From positions 1 through 64,000 of the forward strand of contig NZ_JAAGBB010000022.1 in the NCBI RefSeq assembly GCF_018129085.1: a DNA stretch of 64,000 nt. The letters run 5' to 3'. The translations under genes and the position numbers were made by a program. This document shows positions 38,994 to 49,331 of this stretch, piece by piece; within the stretch, counting starts at the first letter, position 1; the number at the start of each line of letters is the position of its first letter. This stretch comes from Plastoroseomonas hellenica (GTDB taxonomy: Bacteria > Pseudomonadota > Alphaproteobacteria > Acetobacterales > Acetobacteraceae). The notes under the pieces were generated by a model. That model did not search any database. It saw only the letters and a program-made list of their open reading frames with translations, and had not been told where the DNA came from.

Positions 38994-39659
38994 TCAGCCG
39001 GGCAAGGGGTTCGCGAGCGCGCCGGATGCGTCCGGCACCGCGATGCGCGCGACATCGCCCTCCAGCCTGACCCGCCCGGCCGCCAGCCAGGCGAGTGCGG
39101 CCGGAAACAGCCGGTGCTCCTGCTCCAGCACCCGCGCGGCCAGCGCCGCCTCGGTATCGCCGGCCAGCACCGGCACCGCAGCCTGGGCCAGGATCGGGCC
39201 CTCATCCACCCCGGCGCTGACCAGGTGCACCGTGCAGCCATGCAGGCGCACCCCGGCGGCGAGCGCACGGGCATGGGTATCGAGCCCCGGGAAGGCCGGC
39301 AGCAGGGCAGGATGGATGTTGAGCATCCGCCCTTCCCATTGGCGGACGAACCATGGCGTCAGGACGCGCAGGAAACCGGCGAGTGCGACCAGTGCGATGT
39401 CGTGCCTGATGATCTCGGCCTGCATCGCACGCTCGAAGCCCTCGCGGTCACCCTTGAAGCTGCGGCTTTCGACTGTTGCGGTCGGGATGCCGGCCTCGGC
39501 GGCGCGGGCGAGCCCGGCGGCGTCGGCACGGTTCGACAGCACCAGCGCGATCTCCGCCGGGTAGCCCGGCGCGCGGGCTGCCTCGATCAGCGCCGCCATG
39601 TTCGAACCGCGGCCGGAGATCAGGACCGCGGTGCGGACGCGCCCGGCTGGTGTGTTCAT
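38994..39659 (-). CDS. purN: Phosphoribosylglycinamide formyltransferase (folate-dependent)
   Basis: 221 residues. It formylates GAR to FGAR using 10-formyl-tetrahydrofolate. Signatures are [33 protein letters not shown], the catalytic Asn/His in [19 protein letters not shown], and the Asp loop [13 protein letters not shown]. It overlaps purM by 4 bp, so translation is coupled. Confidence 0.97.
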   Translation of the reverse strand: MNTPAGRVRTAVLISGRGSNMAALIEAARAPGYPAEIALVLSNRADAAGLARAAEAGIPTATVESRSFKGDREGFERAMQAEIIRHDIALVALAGFLRVLTPWFVRQWEGRMLNIHPALLPAFPGLDTHARALAAGVRLHGCTVHLVSAGVDEGPILAQAAVPVLAGDTEAALAARVLEQEHRLFPAALAWLAAGRVRLEGDVARIAVPDASGALANPLPG

Positions 39660-40717
39660 CCGCGCGGCCAGCCCGCCGGCAGGTTGTCGATGCGGATCGA
39701 GGCCGGGCCGGACGCCGCGTCCAGGCGGCCGATGACGGACACCGTCTCGCCGGCCGCCGCCAGCATCGCGGCCGCCTCCTCCGCCTTTTCCGGGGCCACC
39801 ACGCAGACCATGCCGATGCCGCAGTTGAAAACCCGCAGCATCTCCTCCGGCGCGACGTTGCCCATGCGGGCCAACCAGGCGAAGACCGGCGGCACCGTCC
39901 AGGCCTTCGCGTCCAGCACCGCCTGCACGCCTTCCGGCAGCACCCGCGGCAGGTTGCCCGGGAGGCCACCGCCGGTGATATGCGCGGCCGCCTTGAGCAG
40001 GCCCGCGCGGTGCAGCGCCAGCAGCGGCTTCACATAGATGCGCGTCGGCGCCAGCAGCGCCTGGCCGACGCTCTGCCCCGCGGCGAAGGGCGCCGGATCG
40101 CCGAAGCCGGCGTTGCCGGCCGCCAGGATGCGCCGCACCAGGGAGAAGCCATTGGAATGCACGCCGCTGCTGGCGAGGCCGAGCAGCATGTCGCCCGGCG
40201 CGACGCCCGCCGGCAGCAGCGCGCCGCGCTCCGCGGCACCCACCGAAAAGCCCGCCAGATCATAATCCTCGGCGGCATACATGCCCGGCATCTCCGCGGT
40301 CTCGCCGCCCACCAGGGCGCAACCGGCCTGGGTGCAGCCTTCCGCAATGCCCGCGATCACGTCGCGCGCCTGCTCGACGCGCAGCTTGCCGGTGGCGAAA
40401 TAATCCAGGAAGAACAGCGGCTCGGCGCCCTGCACCACCAGGTCGTTCACGCACATGGCGACCAGGTCGATGCCAACAGCGGTGTGGATCCCGGCCTCGA
40501 TCGCGACGCGCAGCTTGGTGCCGACCCCATCGGTCGAGGAGACCAGCACCGGATCGGTGAAGCCCGCGGCCTTCAGGTCGAACAGTGCGCCGAAGCCACC
40601 AAGGCCGCCCATCACACCGGTGCGGCCGGTCGCTTTTGCCAATGGCTTGATCGCCTCGACCAGCGCATCCCCGGCGTCGATATCGACGCCGGCGTCGCGG
40701 TAGGTGAGACTGGTCAT
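39656..40717 (-). CDS. purM: Phosphoribosylformylglycinamidine cyclo-ligase
   Basis: 353 residues. AIR synthetase closes the imidazole ring in purine synthesis. Signatures are [18 protein letters not shown] at the N-terminus, [34 protein letters not shown] and [23 protein letters not shown] 40717 is the family start; the frame is open upstream in divergent DNA. It forms the purM-purN operon. Confidence 0.97.
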   Translation of the reverse strand: MTSLTYRDAGVDIDAGDALVEAIKPLAKATGRTGVMGGLGGFGALFDLKAAGFTDPVLVSSTDGVGTKLRVAIEAGIHTAVGIDLVAMCVNDLVVQGAEPLFFLDYFATGKLRVEQARDVIAGIAEGCTQAGCALVGGETAEMPGMYAAEDYDLAGFSVGAAERGALLPAGVAPGDMLLGLASSGVHSNGFSLVRRILAAGNAGFGDPAPFAAGQSVGQALLAPTRIYVKPLLALHRAGLLKAAAHITGGGLPGNLPRVLPEGVQAVLDAKAWTVPPVFAWLARMGNVAPEEMLRVFNCGIGMVCVVAPEKAEEAAAMLAAAGETVSVIGRLDAASGPASIRIDNLPAGWPRG

Positions 40718-40769
40718 GACGGGCTCCGATACGCTATGGGCTGAGGCCCGAGAGAGGGGAGACGCAGCG

Positions 40770-41525
40770 ATGCGGGGCTTGGCCCAGCGCAACAGGTCCT
40801 GGTTCACCCCCGGATCGGGCGCAAACCACCATGGCGCGCGGCGCAGCGCAATCCCGATCCTATTGGCCCTGATGCTCGGCCTGAGCGGGGCGGCGCGGGC
40901 CCAGGATGCGCCGGTGGAGTATTCCCAGCGCGGCGTTCCCGCCGAAGCCAGCGCCGAGAACGGCGTGATCGCCCGCGACCGCGCCCTGGCCTCGGCGCGC
41001 CGCATTGCCTGGGACCGGCTGGCCGGCGCGCTCGGCGGCGGCGCCCGGTCCATCTCCGACGGCGCGCTCGAGGGGATGGTCGAATCGATCGTCATCGAGC
41101 AGGAGCGCACGGCGCCCACCCGCTACACTGGTCGCGTGACCGTGAACTTCAGCCGGTCCCGCGTGCAGGCGGCACTCGGCACGGCCGATCCCGGCGCCGC
41201 CGGTGGCGGTACGGCCGGCGGCGCGACCGCCGGCCTCAATACGCCCGCCGTGGCTTCCGTGATCGCGGTCGCGCGCTATGGCGGCATGTCGGAATGGCTG
41301 GAACTGCGCCGGCGCCTGGCGACCGCGCCGCAGATCGCGCGCATCGACGTGGTGGCGATCGCGACCGATCGTGCCCGGCTCCGTCTGTCGCTGCGCGCCC
41401 CCGCCCCGGCGGCGGCGGAGCAACTGGCGCAGTCCGGCATCATCCTTGCTCCCCAAATCGGCGGGCCGCAGGTCGGGGCGTCGGCCGCCGATGCCTGGCG
41501 CGTGGGCCTTGCCGGCCGCTCCTGA
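40770..41525 (+). CDS. DUF2066-type exported protein
   Basis: 251 residues. The signal-like hydrophobic segment is [18 protein letters not shown], after a long basic leader. The mature part ([20 protein letters not shown], then [20 protein letters not shown]) matches DUF2066, a periplasmic family of unknown role that precedes perM/hdaA-type genes in many proteobacteria. ATG 40770 has GAGGGGAG upstream; an earlier in-frame start at 40704 would overlap purM. It heads an overlapping gene run through hdaA. Confidence 0.8.
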   Translation: MRGLAQRNRSWFTPGSGANHHGARRSAIPILLALMLGLSGAARAQDAPVEYSQRGVPAEASAENGVIARDRALASARRIAWDRLAGALGGGARSISDGALEGMVESIVIEQERTAPTRYTGRVTVNFSRSRVQAALGTADPGAAGGGTAGGATAGLNTPAVASVIAVARYGGMSEWLELRRRLATAPQIARIDVVAIATDRARLRLSLRAPAPAAAEQLAQSGIILAPQIGGPQVGASAADAWRVGLAGRS

Positions 41526-42108
41526 TCGCGATGCTGCGCCGGAGGCCCAGCAGGGCGCCCTGCAGGGCGGCGTCTTCACGCTGCCCAACATCATCACCCT
41601 GGCCCGGCTCTGCGCCGTGCCCACGGCCGTGTGGCTGATCCTGCAGCATCGCCTCGACATCGCCTTCCTGGTCTTCGTGGGCGCCGGCATCTCGGACGCG
41701 ATCGACGGCTGGCTGGCGCGGGTGCGCAACGCGCGCTCGGTGCTCGGCGCGATCCTCGATCCGGTGGCGGACAAGACCCTGCTGGTCTCGGTCTATGTCA
41801 CGCTGGCGGCGATCGGCGCGCTGCCGGACTGGCTGGCGATCCTGGTGGTGTTCCGGGACGTGCTGATCGTCGGCGGCTACCTCGTGCTCTGGCTCGCCGG
41901 GCTCAGGGTCCATATCCGCCCGCTGCTGGTCAGCAAGATCAACACGGCGACGCAGATCACCCTGGCGGCGCTGGCCCTCGGGCTGCTGGGCTTCGGGCTT
42001 TCGGCGCCGGGGCTGCTCGACGCCATGGTCTGGCTGGTGGCGACGACGACGCTCGGCTCTGGCGCCGCCTATGTCGTCGCGGCGGCACGGCAGGGGACAG
42101 CGCCATGA
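41491..42108 (+). CDS. CDP-alcohol phosphatidyltransferase (PgsA-like)
   Basis: 205 residues. It has the family motif DGWLARVRNARSVLGAILD followed by PVADK, i.e. DGx2ARx8Gx3Dx3D, plus several membrane helices. It makes a phospholipid head-group linkage from CDP-diacylglycerol, most likely phosphatidylglycerophosphate or a relative. The start is uncertain: ATG 41491 overlaps the end of the DUF2066 gene, and a TTG at 41509 is possible. It overlaps the next gene by 4 bp. Confidence 0.85.
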   Translation: MPGAWALPAAPDRDAAPEAQQGALQGGVFTLPNIITLARLCAVPTAVWLILQHRLDIAFLVFVGAGISDAIDGWLARVRNARSVLGAILDPVADKTLLVSVYVTLAAIGALPDWLAILVVFRDVLIVGGYLVLWLAGLRVHIRPLLVSKINTATQITLAALALGLLGFGLSAPGLLDAMVWLVATTTLGSGAAYVVAAARQGTAP

Positions 42109-43268
42109 CGCTGCCCGCCGTGCGGCCGCCATCGCCTGCCGCGCCGCCACCACCCGGGCGCGGCAGCTTCCCGCCGCCATCCGCCCCGCGCACTGCGACG
42201 CGCAACCAGCGCCTGGCGCTGATCCTGGGCTTCCTCGGCGGCCTCGTCTTCGCGCTCTGGCTGTTCCAATCGATCCTGACGCCTTTCGTGCTGGCCGCCG
42301 TCATCGCCTATTTCCTCGATCCGCCGACCTCGCACCTGGCACGCCTCGGCGTGCCGCGCGGGCTGGCCGCGGGGCTGCTCATCCTGCTGTTCGCGACCGT
42401 CGTGCTGCTGGCGCTGCTGCTGCTCTATCCGCTGCTGATCGCGCAGATCGGCGTGCTGGTGAACCAGTTGCCCACCTATGTCGCCGGGATCGGCACCGCG
42501 CTCCGCGACGTGCTGACATCCATCGAGCAGGCGCTCGGGCCGGAGCTGGTGGATGGCCGCCTCCGGGAACTCGCGGTCGGGCAGGCGGCCGCCTTCCTCT
42601 CCTATCTCGGCGGCTCCGCGACCCGGCTGATCGGCGGCGGCTTCGCGGTGTTCAGCATCTTCATGCTGGCGATCGTCACGCCGATCGTCGCCTTCTACAT
42701 GCTGCGCGACTGGCCCGGCATGATGGCGCGGATCGAGAGCTGGCTGCCGCGTCGGTCGAGCGCCACCCTGCGCGCACTCGGGCGCGACATGGACCGCGTG
42801 CTCTCGGCCTGGCTGCGCGGGCAGCTCATCTGCTGCGCCATCCTGGCGCTGATCTATGGCGTCGGCCTGCAGCTCGTCGGGCTGGAGCTCGGGCTGACCG
42901 TCGGGCTGCTCAGCGGCGTGCTCTCCTTCATCCCCTATGTCGGCTCGCTCACCGGCTTCATGGCGGCGGTGCTGCTGGCGATCGGGCAGTTCGGCCATTG
43001 GAACGGCGTGCTCTGGGTGGTCAGCGTCTTCGTCGTGGGCCAGATCGTGGAAGGCTACATCATCTATCCGCGCCTGCTCGGCGATCGGGTGGAACTGCAT
43101 GCGGTCTGGGTGATCTTCGCGCTTTTCGCCGGCGGCGTCGCCTTCGGCTTCGTCGGCGTGCTGCTGGCGGTGCCGATCGCGGCGGCGATCGGCGTGGTCG
43201 CGCGCTACTGGCTCAGGCGCTACCTGGAGAGCCCGCTCTACCTCGATCCGCCGAGGACGGGACTCTGA
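42105..43268 (+). CDS. AI-2E transporter / PerM family membrane protein
   Basis: 387 residues. A Pro-rich cytoplasmic start is followed by 7-8 helices. Family landmarks are ILTPFVLAAVIAYFLDPPTS, the central amphipathic stretch, and the C-terminal GVLSFIPYVGSLTGFMAAVL and EGYIIYPRLLGDRVELHAVW. Members move small molecules or ions; the name is historical. It lies between pgsA-like and hdaA with overlapping ends. Confidence 0.92.
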   Translation: MTLPAVRPPSPAAPPPPGRGSFPPPSAPRTATRNQRLALILGFLGGLVFALWLFQSILTPFVLAAVIAYFLDPPTSHLARLGVPRGLAAGLLILLFATVVLLALLLLYPLLIAQIGVLVNQLPTYVAGIGTALRDVLTSIEQALGPELVDGRLRELAVGQAAAFLSYLGGSATRLIGGGFAVFSIFMLAIVTPIVAFYMLRDWPGMMARIESWLPRRSSATLRALGRDMDRVLSAWLRGQLICCAILALIYGVGLQLVGLELGLTVGLLSGVLSFIPYVGSLTGFMAAVLLAIGQFGHWNGVLWVVSVFVVGQIVEGYIIYPRLLGDRVELHAVWVIFALFAGGVAFGFVGVLLAVPIAAAIGVVARYWLRRYLESPLYLDPPRTGL

Positions 43269-43999
43269 TGGGCGCGCGCCAACTCGCGCTGGCGCTGCCG
43301 GTGCCGGTGTCCCGCCATCGCGCCGACCTGATCGAGGATTCCTCGAACGCCGAGGCGCTCGCCTGGCTCGACCGTCCCGGCGACTGGCCGCTCGGGCGCT
43401 TCGCCATTCACGGGCCGGCGGGCGTCGGCAAGTCGCACATGCTGGCGGCGGTGGCCGATGCCTGGGGCTGGGCGATGCTGGACGCGACGGCTTTACGTGG
43501 CATGCCGGAACTGCCTGGTGCCGGCGTGGTGCTGGACGATGCCGATTGCGTGGCCGAAGAAGCGGCGCTGTTCCACCTCATCAACCTCTGCGCCGAGCGC
43601 GGCGCCGGCCTGCTGATGGCCGGGCGCCAGGCGCCCGCGCGTTGGCCGGTCGCCCTGCCGGACCTGAAGTCCCGATTGCGCGCCACCGCCGCCGCCGGGA
43701 TCGGCCCGCCTTCCGATGCGCTGCTCGGGGCGCTATTGGCAAAGCTCTTCGCCGACCGGCAGCTCCGCGTGGCGCCCGACCTGCAAGCCTGGCTGCTCAC
43801 CCGCCTGCCGCGGGAAGCGGCAGCGCTGGCCGAGGCCGTGGCACGGCTCGACCGCGCGGCGCTGGCCGCACGGGTGCCGGTGACGCGGGTGCTGGCGCGC
43901 GCCGTGCTCGGGGACTGGGACGGTTTCAGAGGCGCTGCAAATGACGGTTTCGAGGCATCCGCTTCCGGTGCCTCGCCTGCCCTCCCGGCCCTGCTGTAG
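43268..43999 (+). CDS. hdaA: DnaA-related regulator HdaA
   Basis: 243 residues. A DnaA-like AAA+ domain without DNA-binding domain IV. Walker A is FAIHGPAGVGKSHMLAAV and Walker B-like VVLDDADCVAEEAALFHLI. The N-terminus QLALALPVPVSRHRADLIED includes the QLALAL segment that binds the beta clamp. HdaA/Hda stimulates ATP hydrolysis by DnaA after initiation. It overlaps the perM-type gene by 1 bp. Confidence 0.88.
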   Translation: MGARQLALALPVPVSRHRADLIEDSSNAEALAWLDRPGDWPLGRFAIHGPAGVGKSHMLAAVADAWGWAMLDATALRGMPELPGAGVVLDDADCVAEEAALFHLINLCAERGAGLLMAGRQAPARWPVALPDLKSRLRATAAAGIGPPSDALLGALLAKLFADRQLRVAPDLQAWLLTRLPREAAALAEAVARLDRAALAARVPVTRVLARAVLGDWDGFRGAANDGFEASASGASPALPALL

Positions 44000-44053
44000 T
44001 GTCCGGCCAACTGGACGGCTCCGCTTCGCGTTACCGTTCCAGCCTTCTATTTG

Positions 44054-44104
44054 GCGAGCATCTTCACCCATTCGCGTGATTCCACCCGAACGGGACCTGC
44101 TCTA
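44054..44104 (-). repeat. R3 palindromic repeat (TAGAGCAG type)
   Basis: On the minus strand it starts TAGAGCAGGTCCC and continues GGTGGAATCAC and GAAGATGC, like 3511-3557. It sits in front of the ppk start codon. Confidence 0.65.
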
Positions 44105-44116
44105 GGGAGAGCCAGT

Positions 44117-46303
44117 ATGGACGCGCAGACCACGACCCTTCCGGCGATCGCGCCCGACAGTCCTGACCGTTTCATCAACCGCGAGCTCTCCTGGCTCGCC
44201 TTCAACGGCCGCGTGCTGGAGGAGGCGGCGAATACGCGTCATCCGTTGCTGGAACGGCTGCGCTTCATCTCGATCTCCGCCTCCAACCTCGATGAGTTCT
44301 ATTCGGTGCGCGTCGCCGGCCTGGTCGGGCAGGAACGCGCGGGCCTCACCAAGGTCTCGCCCGATGGCCGCACCCCGGGCCAGCAGCTCGCCGCCATCCA
44401 CGCCGAGGCGGAGATCCTGATCGAGGAGCAGCAGCGGAGCTGGACCGAGCTCAGCGCCCAGCTCCGCACCGCCGGCATCGCCGTCGTGCAGCCGGAGGAG
44501 CTGGCGCAGGCCGATCGCGACTGGCTGCAGGACTTCTTTATGGAGCGCGTCTTCCCGGTGCTGACGCCGCTCGCCGTCGATCCCGCGCATCCCTTCCCCT
44601 TCATCTCGAACCTGGCGCTCTGCCTGGTGTTCAAGCTGGTGCGGGAGGAGGATGGCGGCACCATGCGCGCGCTGTTGCCGCTGCCGCCGCAGATCGAGCG
44701 CTTCATCCGCCTGCCGGCCGACCCCGCCGCCGACGTCACGCGCGGCCAGCCGGCGATCCGCTTCGTGATCCTGGAAGACCTGATCGGCCTGTTCCTGGAC
44801 CGCCTCTTCCCCGGCTTCCTCGCCGCCGAGCAAGGCCAGTTCCGGCTGATCCGCGACACCGACGTCGAGTTCGAGGAAGAGGCCGAGGACCTGGTCCGCA
44901 GCTACGAGAGCGCGCTGAAGCGCCGCCGCCGTGGCCTCCCGATCCGCCTCTCGGTCACCGCCGACACGCCGCACGACGTGCTCGCCTTCGTCTCCGAGGA
45001 GCTGGACGCCGACCGCGCCAATGTGTTCGCGGTCGACGGCCTGCTCGGCGTCGCTGACCTCAAGCAGCTCATCGTCGATGACCGGCCCGACCTGCTGTTC
45101 ACGCCCTATACGCCGCGCTTCCCGGAGCGGATCCTGGATTTCGGCGGCGACTGCTTCGCCGCGATCCGCGCCAAGGACATCATCGTCCACCACCCCTATG
45201 AGAGCTTCGACGTGGTGGTGCAGTTCCTGCGCCAGGCGGCGCGCGACCCGAGCGTGGTGGCGATCAAGCAGACGCTCTATCGCACCACCCGCGACAGCCC
45301 GATCGTCAAGGCGCTGATCGAGGCGGCGGAGATGGGCCAGAGCGTGACCGCGATGGTCGAGCTGAAGGCGCGCTTCGACGAGGAGCGCAACATCGCGCTG
45401 GCGCGGGAGCTGGAAGCGGCCGGCGTGCAGGTCGTCTATGGCTTCGTCGAGCTGAAGACCCACGCCAAGGTCTCGCTGGTGGTGCGGCGGGAAGGTGCTG
45501 CACTGCGCAGCTACGCGCATTTCGGCACCGGCAATTACCATCCGGTGACGGCGCGCATCTATACCGACCTGTCCTTCTTCACGACCGACCCGGCGCTGAC
45601 CCGCGATGCGCAGAAGCTGTTCAACTACATGACCGGCTATGCGCGGCCGGAGACGATGCAGGCGCTCGCCTTCGCGCCGCTGACCATCCGCCCGACGTTG
45701 CTGGCGCTGATCGAGCGCGAGATCGCCTTCGCGGGCGAAGGCAAGGCTGCGGCGATCTGGCTGAAGATGAACAGCCTGGTCGACGAGGCGCTGATCGACG
45801 CGCTGTATCGCGCCGGCCAGGCCGGCGTGAAGGTCGAGTGCATCGTGCGCGGCATCTGCTGCCTGCGGCCGCGCGTGCCCGGCCTCTCCGAGAACATCCA
45901 TGTGAAGTCGATCGTCGGGCGCTTCCTGGAGCACAGCCGCGTCTACGCCTTCGGCAACGGCAACAAGCTGCCCAATCGCCGGGCGAAGGTTTACATCTCC
46001 TCGGCCGATTGGATGGCGCGCAACATGGATTGGCGCGTCGAAACCCTGGTGCCGATCGAGAATGCCACCGTGCACGCCCAGGTGCTGGACCAGATCATGG
46101 CGGTGAACCTGAAGGACACCATGCAGAGCTGGGAACTGGGCGCCGACGGCACCTATCGCCGCCTGGAAGCGGGGGCCGACCCGGTCTCCGCCCATGAGTA
46201 CTTCATGACCAACCCCTCCCTCTCGGGCCGCGGCAGCGCGCTGAGCCGCGCACCGCGCACCGCGGCGCGGCGCGGTCGCCAGGACCGGGTGAACCAGGAC
46301 TGA
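44117..46303 (+). CDS. ppk: Polyphosphate kinase 1
   Basis: 728 residues. It makes and reverses polyphosphate from ATP. N-terminal landmarks are [19 protein letters not shown] and [16 protein letters not shown]. The catalytic His positions are in [12 protein letters not shown]-type context: [17 protein letters not shown] and [37 protein letters not shown] precedes them. The ATG at 44117 follows an R3 repeat; an upstream start at 44051 would run through it. It lies 1 bp before ppx, the usual pairing. Confidence 0.97.
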   Translation: MDAQTTTLPAIAPDSPDRFINRELSWLAFNGRVLEEAANTRHPLLERLRFISISASNLDEFYSVRVAGLVGQERAGLTKVSPDGRTPGQQLAAIHAEAEILIEEQQRSWTELSAQLRTAGIAVVQPEELAQADRDWLQDFFMERVFPVLTPLAVDPAHPFPFISNLALCLVFKLVREEDGGTMRALLPLPPQIERFIRLPADPAADVTRGQPAIRFVILEDLIGLFLDRLFPGFLAAEQGQFRLIRDTDVEFEEEAEDLVRSYESALKRRRRGLPIRLSVTADTPHDVLAFVSEELDADRANVFAVDGLLGVADLKQLIVDDRPDLLFTPYTPRFPERILDFGGDCFAAIRAKDIIVHHPYESFDVVVQFLRQAARDPSVVAIKQTLYRTTRDSPIVKALIEAAEMGQSVTAMVELKARFDEERNIALARELEAAGVQVVYGFVELKTHAKVSLVVRREGAALRSYAHFGTGNYHPVTARIYTDLSFFTTDPALTRDAQKLFNYMTGYARPETMQALAFAPLTIRPTLLALIEREIAFAGEGKAAAIWLKMNSLVDEALIDALYRAGQAGVKVECIVRGICCLRPRVPGLSENIHVKSIVGRFLEHSRVYAFGNGNKLPNRRAKVYISSADWMARNMDWRVETLVPIENATVHAQVLDQIMAVNLKDTMQSWELGADGTYRRLEAGADPVSAHEYFMTNPSLSGRGSALSRAPRTAARRGRQDRVNQD

Positions 46304-46304
46304 C

Positions 46305-47831
46305 GTGGCGCCGAAGAAGCACAAGAACCAGCCCGCGCCGACGATGCCGGCGCAGCCCGACAATGCGCGCTGCGGGATCGTCGATCTCGGCTCCAACTCC
46401 GTGCGCCTCGTGGTCTTCGAGGGGCGCGGTCGCAACCCGGTCGCGATCTTCAACGAGAAGGCGGTGCTGGGCCTCGGCCGCGGTCTGCAGGCCTCCAGCC
46501 GGTTGAACGAGGAGGCGATCGAGCAGGCGCTGACGGTCATGCAGCGCTACTACGCCGTTGGCCAGGCGATGGGCGCCAACCCGTTGCAGGTGCTGGCGAC
46601 GGCGGCGGTCCGGGATGCGGAGAATGGCGGCGAATTCGTGAAGGGATTGCAAGCCCGGCTGCCGGGCGTGCCGATTCGCGTCCTGAGCGGCGATGACGAA
46701 GCCCGGTTCTCGGCTGCCGGCGTGCTGCTGGGCTTCCCCGAGGCGGACGGCATCCTGGGCGATCTCGGTGGCGGCTCGCTCGAACTCGTGGAGCTGAAGC
46801 ACGGCCGGGTCGGCCATACCGCCAGCCTGCCGATCGGCGCCATCCGCCTGGCCGAGCGCGCCAATGGCGAGGTGGTGCGAGCCCGCGCGGTGGTCGAGAA
46901 GGAGCTCTCGACCGTGCCCTGGCTGAAGAAGGGCGAGGGGCGCGATCTCTATCTGGTCGGCGGCGCCTGGCGCGCGCTGGCGCGGATGCATATCGCGCAG
47001 ACCGCCTATCCGCTGTTCATCGTCCATCACTACGGGCTGCGGCGGGAGGAGGCGCGCGACCTCTCCGGCGTGGTGATGGCCGCGACCCGGCGCACGCTGG
47101 AACGCATGGCGGGCGCCCCGGCCAAGCGCCTCGGCGACCTCCCCTTCGCCGCCGTGGTGCTGCGCCGGCTGCTGCGCGCGACCGGCGCCACCCGGGTGGT
47201 GTTCAGCGCCAATGGGCTGCGCGAGGGCTGGTATGCCGGGCTGCTGGGCGAGGCGACGCGGGGACAGGATCCGCTGCTCGCCGCCGCCTCCGACCTGGCG
47301 GCGCGCTTCGGCCGCGATGCGCGCCTGCCGCCGGCACTCTTCGACTGGACCGATGCATTGTTCCCTGAGGAATCGGAGGCCGAGCAGGCACTGCGCGAAG
47401 CGGCTTGCTGGGTTTCGGACACCGGCAGCCACGACCATCCGGACTACCGCGCCGAGCAGGCCTTCCTTCGTGTGCTACGTCAGCCCGGCGTCGGGCTCGA
47501 TCACCACGCGCGCGCCTTCCTCGCACTCGTGGTCGCGCTGCGCTACGAGGCGGAGGCGGATGCGCCTTACCTGCCGACCGGGCGCCTGCTGCTCGACAGT
47601 CGCGCGATGCGGCGGGCGGAGGTGCTGGGGGCGGCGCTGCGCCTGGCCTATACGCTCTCGGGCGGCACGCCGGAGCTCCTGCGCGGGACCGAGCTCACGC
47701 GGCGCGGCGGCCAGCTCGTGCTGCGGCTGGTGCATGGCGGCGGCGTCTTCGCCGGCGAGAGCGTGCAGCGCCGGATCGAAGCCCTGGCCGCAGCGCTCGG
47801 CATGGAATCGGTCGTCGAGGTCACGAAGTAG
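46305..47831 (+). CDS. ppx: Ppx/GppA-family phosphatase (exopolyphosphatase)
   Basis: 508 residues. An ASKHA-fold phosphatase with GIVDLGSNSVRLVVFEG, TAAVRDAENGGEFVKGL and GDLGGGSLELVELKHG, and a helical C-terminal half of HD type. It removes terminal phosphates from polyphosphate or pppGpp. GTG start at 46305, one base after the ppk stop, so the two are co-translated. Confidence 0.95.
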   Translation: MAPKKHKNQPAPTMPAQPDNARCGIVDLGSNSVRLVVFEGRGRNPVAIFNEKAVLGLGRGLQASSRLNEEAIEQALTVMQRYYAVGQAMGANPLQVLATAAVRDAENGGEFVKGLQARLPGVPIRVLSGDDEARFSAAGVLLGFPEADGILGDLGGGSLELVELKHGRVGHTASLPIGAIRLAERANGEVVRARAVVEKELSTVPWLKKGEGRDLYLVGGAWRALARMHIAQTAYPLFIVHHYGLRREEARDLSGVVMAATRRTLERMAGAPAKRLGDLPFAAVVLRRLLRATGATRVVFSANGLREGWYAGLLGEATRGQDPLLAAASDLAARFGRDARLPPALFDWTDALFPEESEAEQALREAACWVSDTGSHDHPDYRAEQAFLRVLRQPGVGLDHHARAFLALVVALRYEAEADAPYLPTGRLLLDSRAMRRAEVLGAALRLAYTLSGGTPELLRGTELTRRGGQLVLRLVHGGGVFAGESVQRRIEALAAALGMESVVEVTK

Positions 47832-47861
47832 AACGGGCGGCGCAAACCAACCCACATTCCC

Positions 47862-48012
47862 GCGGCCGCAGGCCGCCGCCCATCCCTGCGGGGCGAGCGC
47901 AGCGATGCCCCGGGGCCGCGAATGCGGCCCCGCGCGCGACCGTCAGTCGAGCCGGGCGTGACCTGACAGCGCGTAAGCCAAGGCCGCGGATGCGGCCGCC
48001 GGCGCTTGAGGC
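47862..48012 (-). repeat. R1 structured 3' element, copy E
   Basis: It lies on the minus strand directly after the rnd terminator. It begins GCGCCTCAAGCGCC, has the variable stem GGCCGC-ATCC-GCGGCC, the constant hairpin GGGGCCGCATTCGCGGCCCC, and ends GCGGCCTGCGGCCGC. Confidence 0.87.
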
Positions 48013-48014
48013 GC

Positions 48015-48046
48015 AAAAAGACTCAGGCGGGCTTTCAGCCCGCCTG
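48015..48046 (-). terminator. Rho-independent terminator of rnd, overlapping its last codons
   Basis: CAGGCGGGC-TGAAA-GCCCGCCTG is followed by AGTC and TTTTT. The left arm encodes the last codons, and the TGA stop lies in the loop. Confidence 0.9.
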
Positions 48047-49219
48047 GATCAGCTTGATCCGCTTGCCTTCGACGCCAAGCGCCAGCTTGCCGCCCTTGAG
48101 CGCCAGCGCGGCTTCCCCGAAGACGGTGCGGCGCCAGCCATGCAGGGCCGGCACCTCGGCATCGCCTGCGGCCAGCCGGTCCAGGTCCTCGGAATTAGCC
48201 AGCAGCTTCGGGGCGACGTCATGCTCCTCGCTCTTGGCGGCGAGCAGCACCTTCAGCAGCGCGACCAGCGCGGGGGAGGGCGGCGGGCCGCTCCGCTCCC
48301 GCGCCGGTTCCGGCAATGCGTCGTCCGGTACTTCGCGGCCGGCGGCGACGGCGGCGAGCAGGGTGACGCCGGACTTGCCCTTGGCGAAGCCCTCGCTGAT
48401 GCCGCGGGCGCGCGCCAAGCTGGCCGCATCGGCCGGCATGGTCGCCGCGATCTCCAGCAGCGTCTCGTCCTTCACCAGCCGCTGGCGGGGGATGTTGATG
48501 CGCTGCGCCTCGCGCTCCCGCCAGGCGGCCAGCACCTGCAGCATGCCGAGGAAGCGTCGGTTGGTGGTGCGCGGCCGCAGCCGCTCCCAGGCGGTGTCCG
48601 GATCCTGGCGATAGGTGGCGGGATCATGCAGCGCCGCCATCTCCTCGGCGACCCAAGCGTCCCGCCCCTCGCGTGCCAGCTTGTCGCGCAGCGCCACATA
48701 GATGCGGCGCAGATGGGTGACGTCGGCCGCGGCATAGGCAATCTGGCTGGCCGAGAGCGGCCGCGCCGACCAGTCGGAGAAGCGGTGCGCCTTGTCGATC
48801 TGGGCATTGGCCAGCGCGCGGCAGAGCGCGTCGTAGCTCACCTGGTCGCCGAAGCCCGCGACCATGGCGGCGACCTGGGTGTCGAACATCGGCGTAGGGA
48901 CGGCGCCGTATTTCAGCAGGAAGATCTCGATGTCCTGCCGGGCCGCGTGGAAGACCTTCACGACGGCCGGGTCGGCCAGCAAGCCGCCGAGCGGGGCCAG
49001 ATCAAGCCCGGGTGCCAAGGCGTCGACCACCGCCACATCCTCCGTGCCGGCGAGTTGGACGACGCAGAGCTCGGGCCAATAGGTCCGCTCGCGCATGAAT
49101 TCCGTGTCGACGGTGACGAAGGGCTCGGTCCGGAGCCGTTCACAAAGCGCGGCGAGGTCTTCGGAGCGGGTGATCAAGGCCGGGGTGGGGTCGGTCCGGG
49201 CAGCGTGGCGGCTGGTCAT
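48035..49219 (-). CDS. rnd: Ribonuclease D
   Basis: 394 residues. A DEDD exoribonuclease that trims 3' ends of tRNA precursors. Exo I is FVTVDTEFMRERTYWPELC, Exo II VVKVFHAARQDIEIFLLKYG, and Exo III is near SQIAYAAADVTHLRRIY; HRDC-type helices follow (residues 210-290). ATG 49219 gives the family start. It is convergent with ppx, with R1 copy E between. aspS is divergent after an aldo/keto reductase. Confidence 0.95.
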   Translation of the reverse strand: MTSRHAARTDPTPALITRSEDLAALCERLRTEPFVTVDTEFMRERTYWPELCVVQLAGTEDVAVVDALAPGLDLAPLGGLLADPAVVKVFHAARQDIEIFLLKYGAVPTPMFDTQVAAMVAGFGDQVSYDALCRALANAQIDKAHRFSDWSARPLSASQIAYAAADVTHLRRIYVALRDKLAREGRDAWVAEEMAALHDPATYRQDPDTAWERLRPRTTNRRFLGMLQVLAAWREREAQRINIPRQRLVKDETLLEIAATMPADAASLARARGISEGFAKGKSGVTLLAAVAAGREVPDDALPEPARERSGPPPSPALVALLKVLLAAKSEEHDVAPKLLANSEDLDRLAAGDAEVPALHGWRRTVFGEAALALKGGKLALGVEGKRIKLIQAG

Positions 49220-49331
49220 GGACGGCCCTTGTATCCGTGGGCGGCGGGCAGGGCCACCCCGCAGGTGCCTGGGCTGGGCCGCGTCCCTGTCCTGGCGCAG
49301 ACTGGGGGAAAGGCAGGAAAGGGATGGCGAG

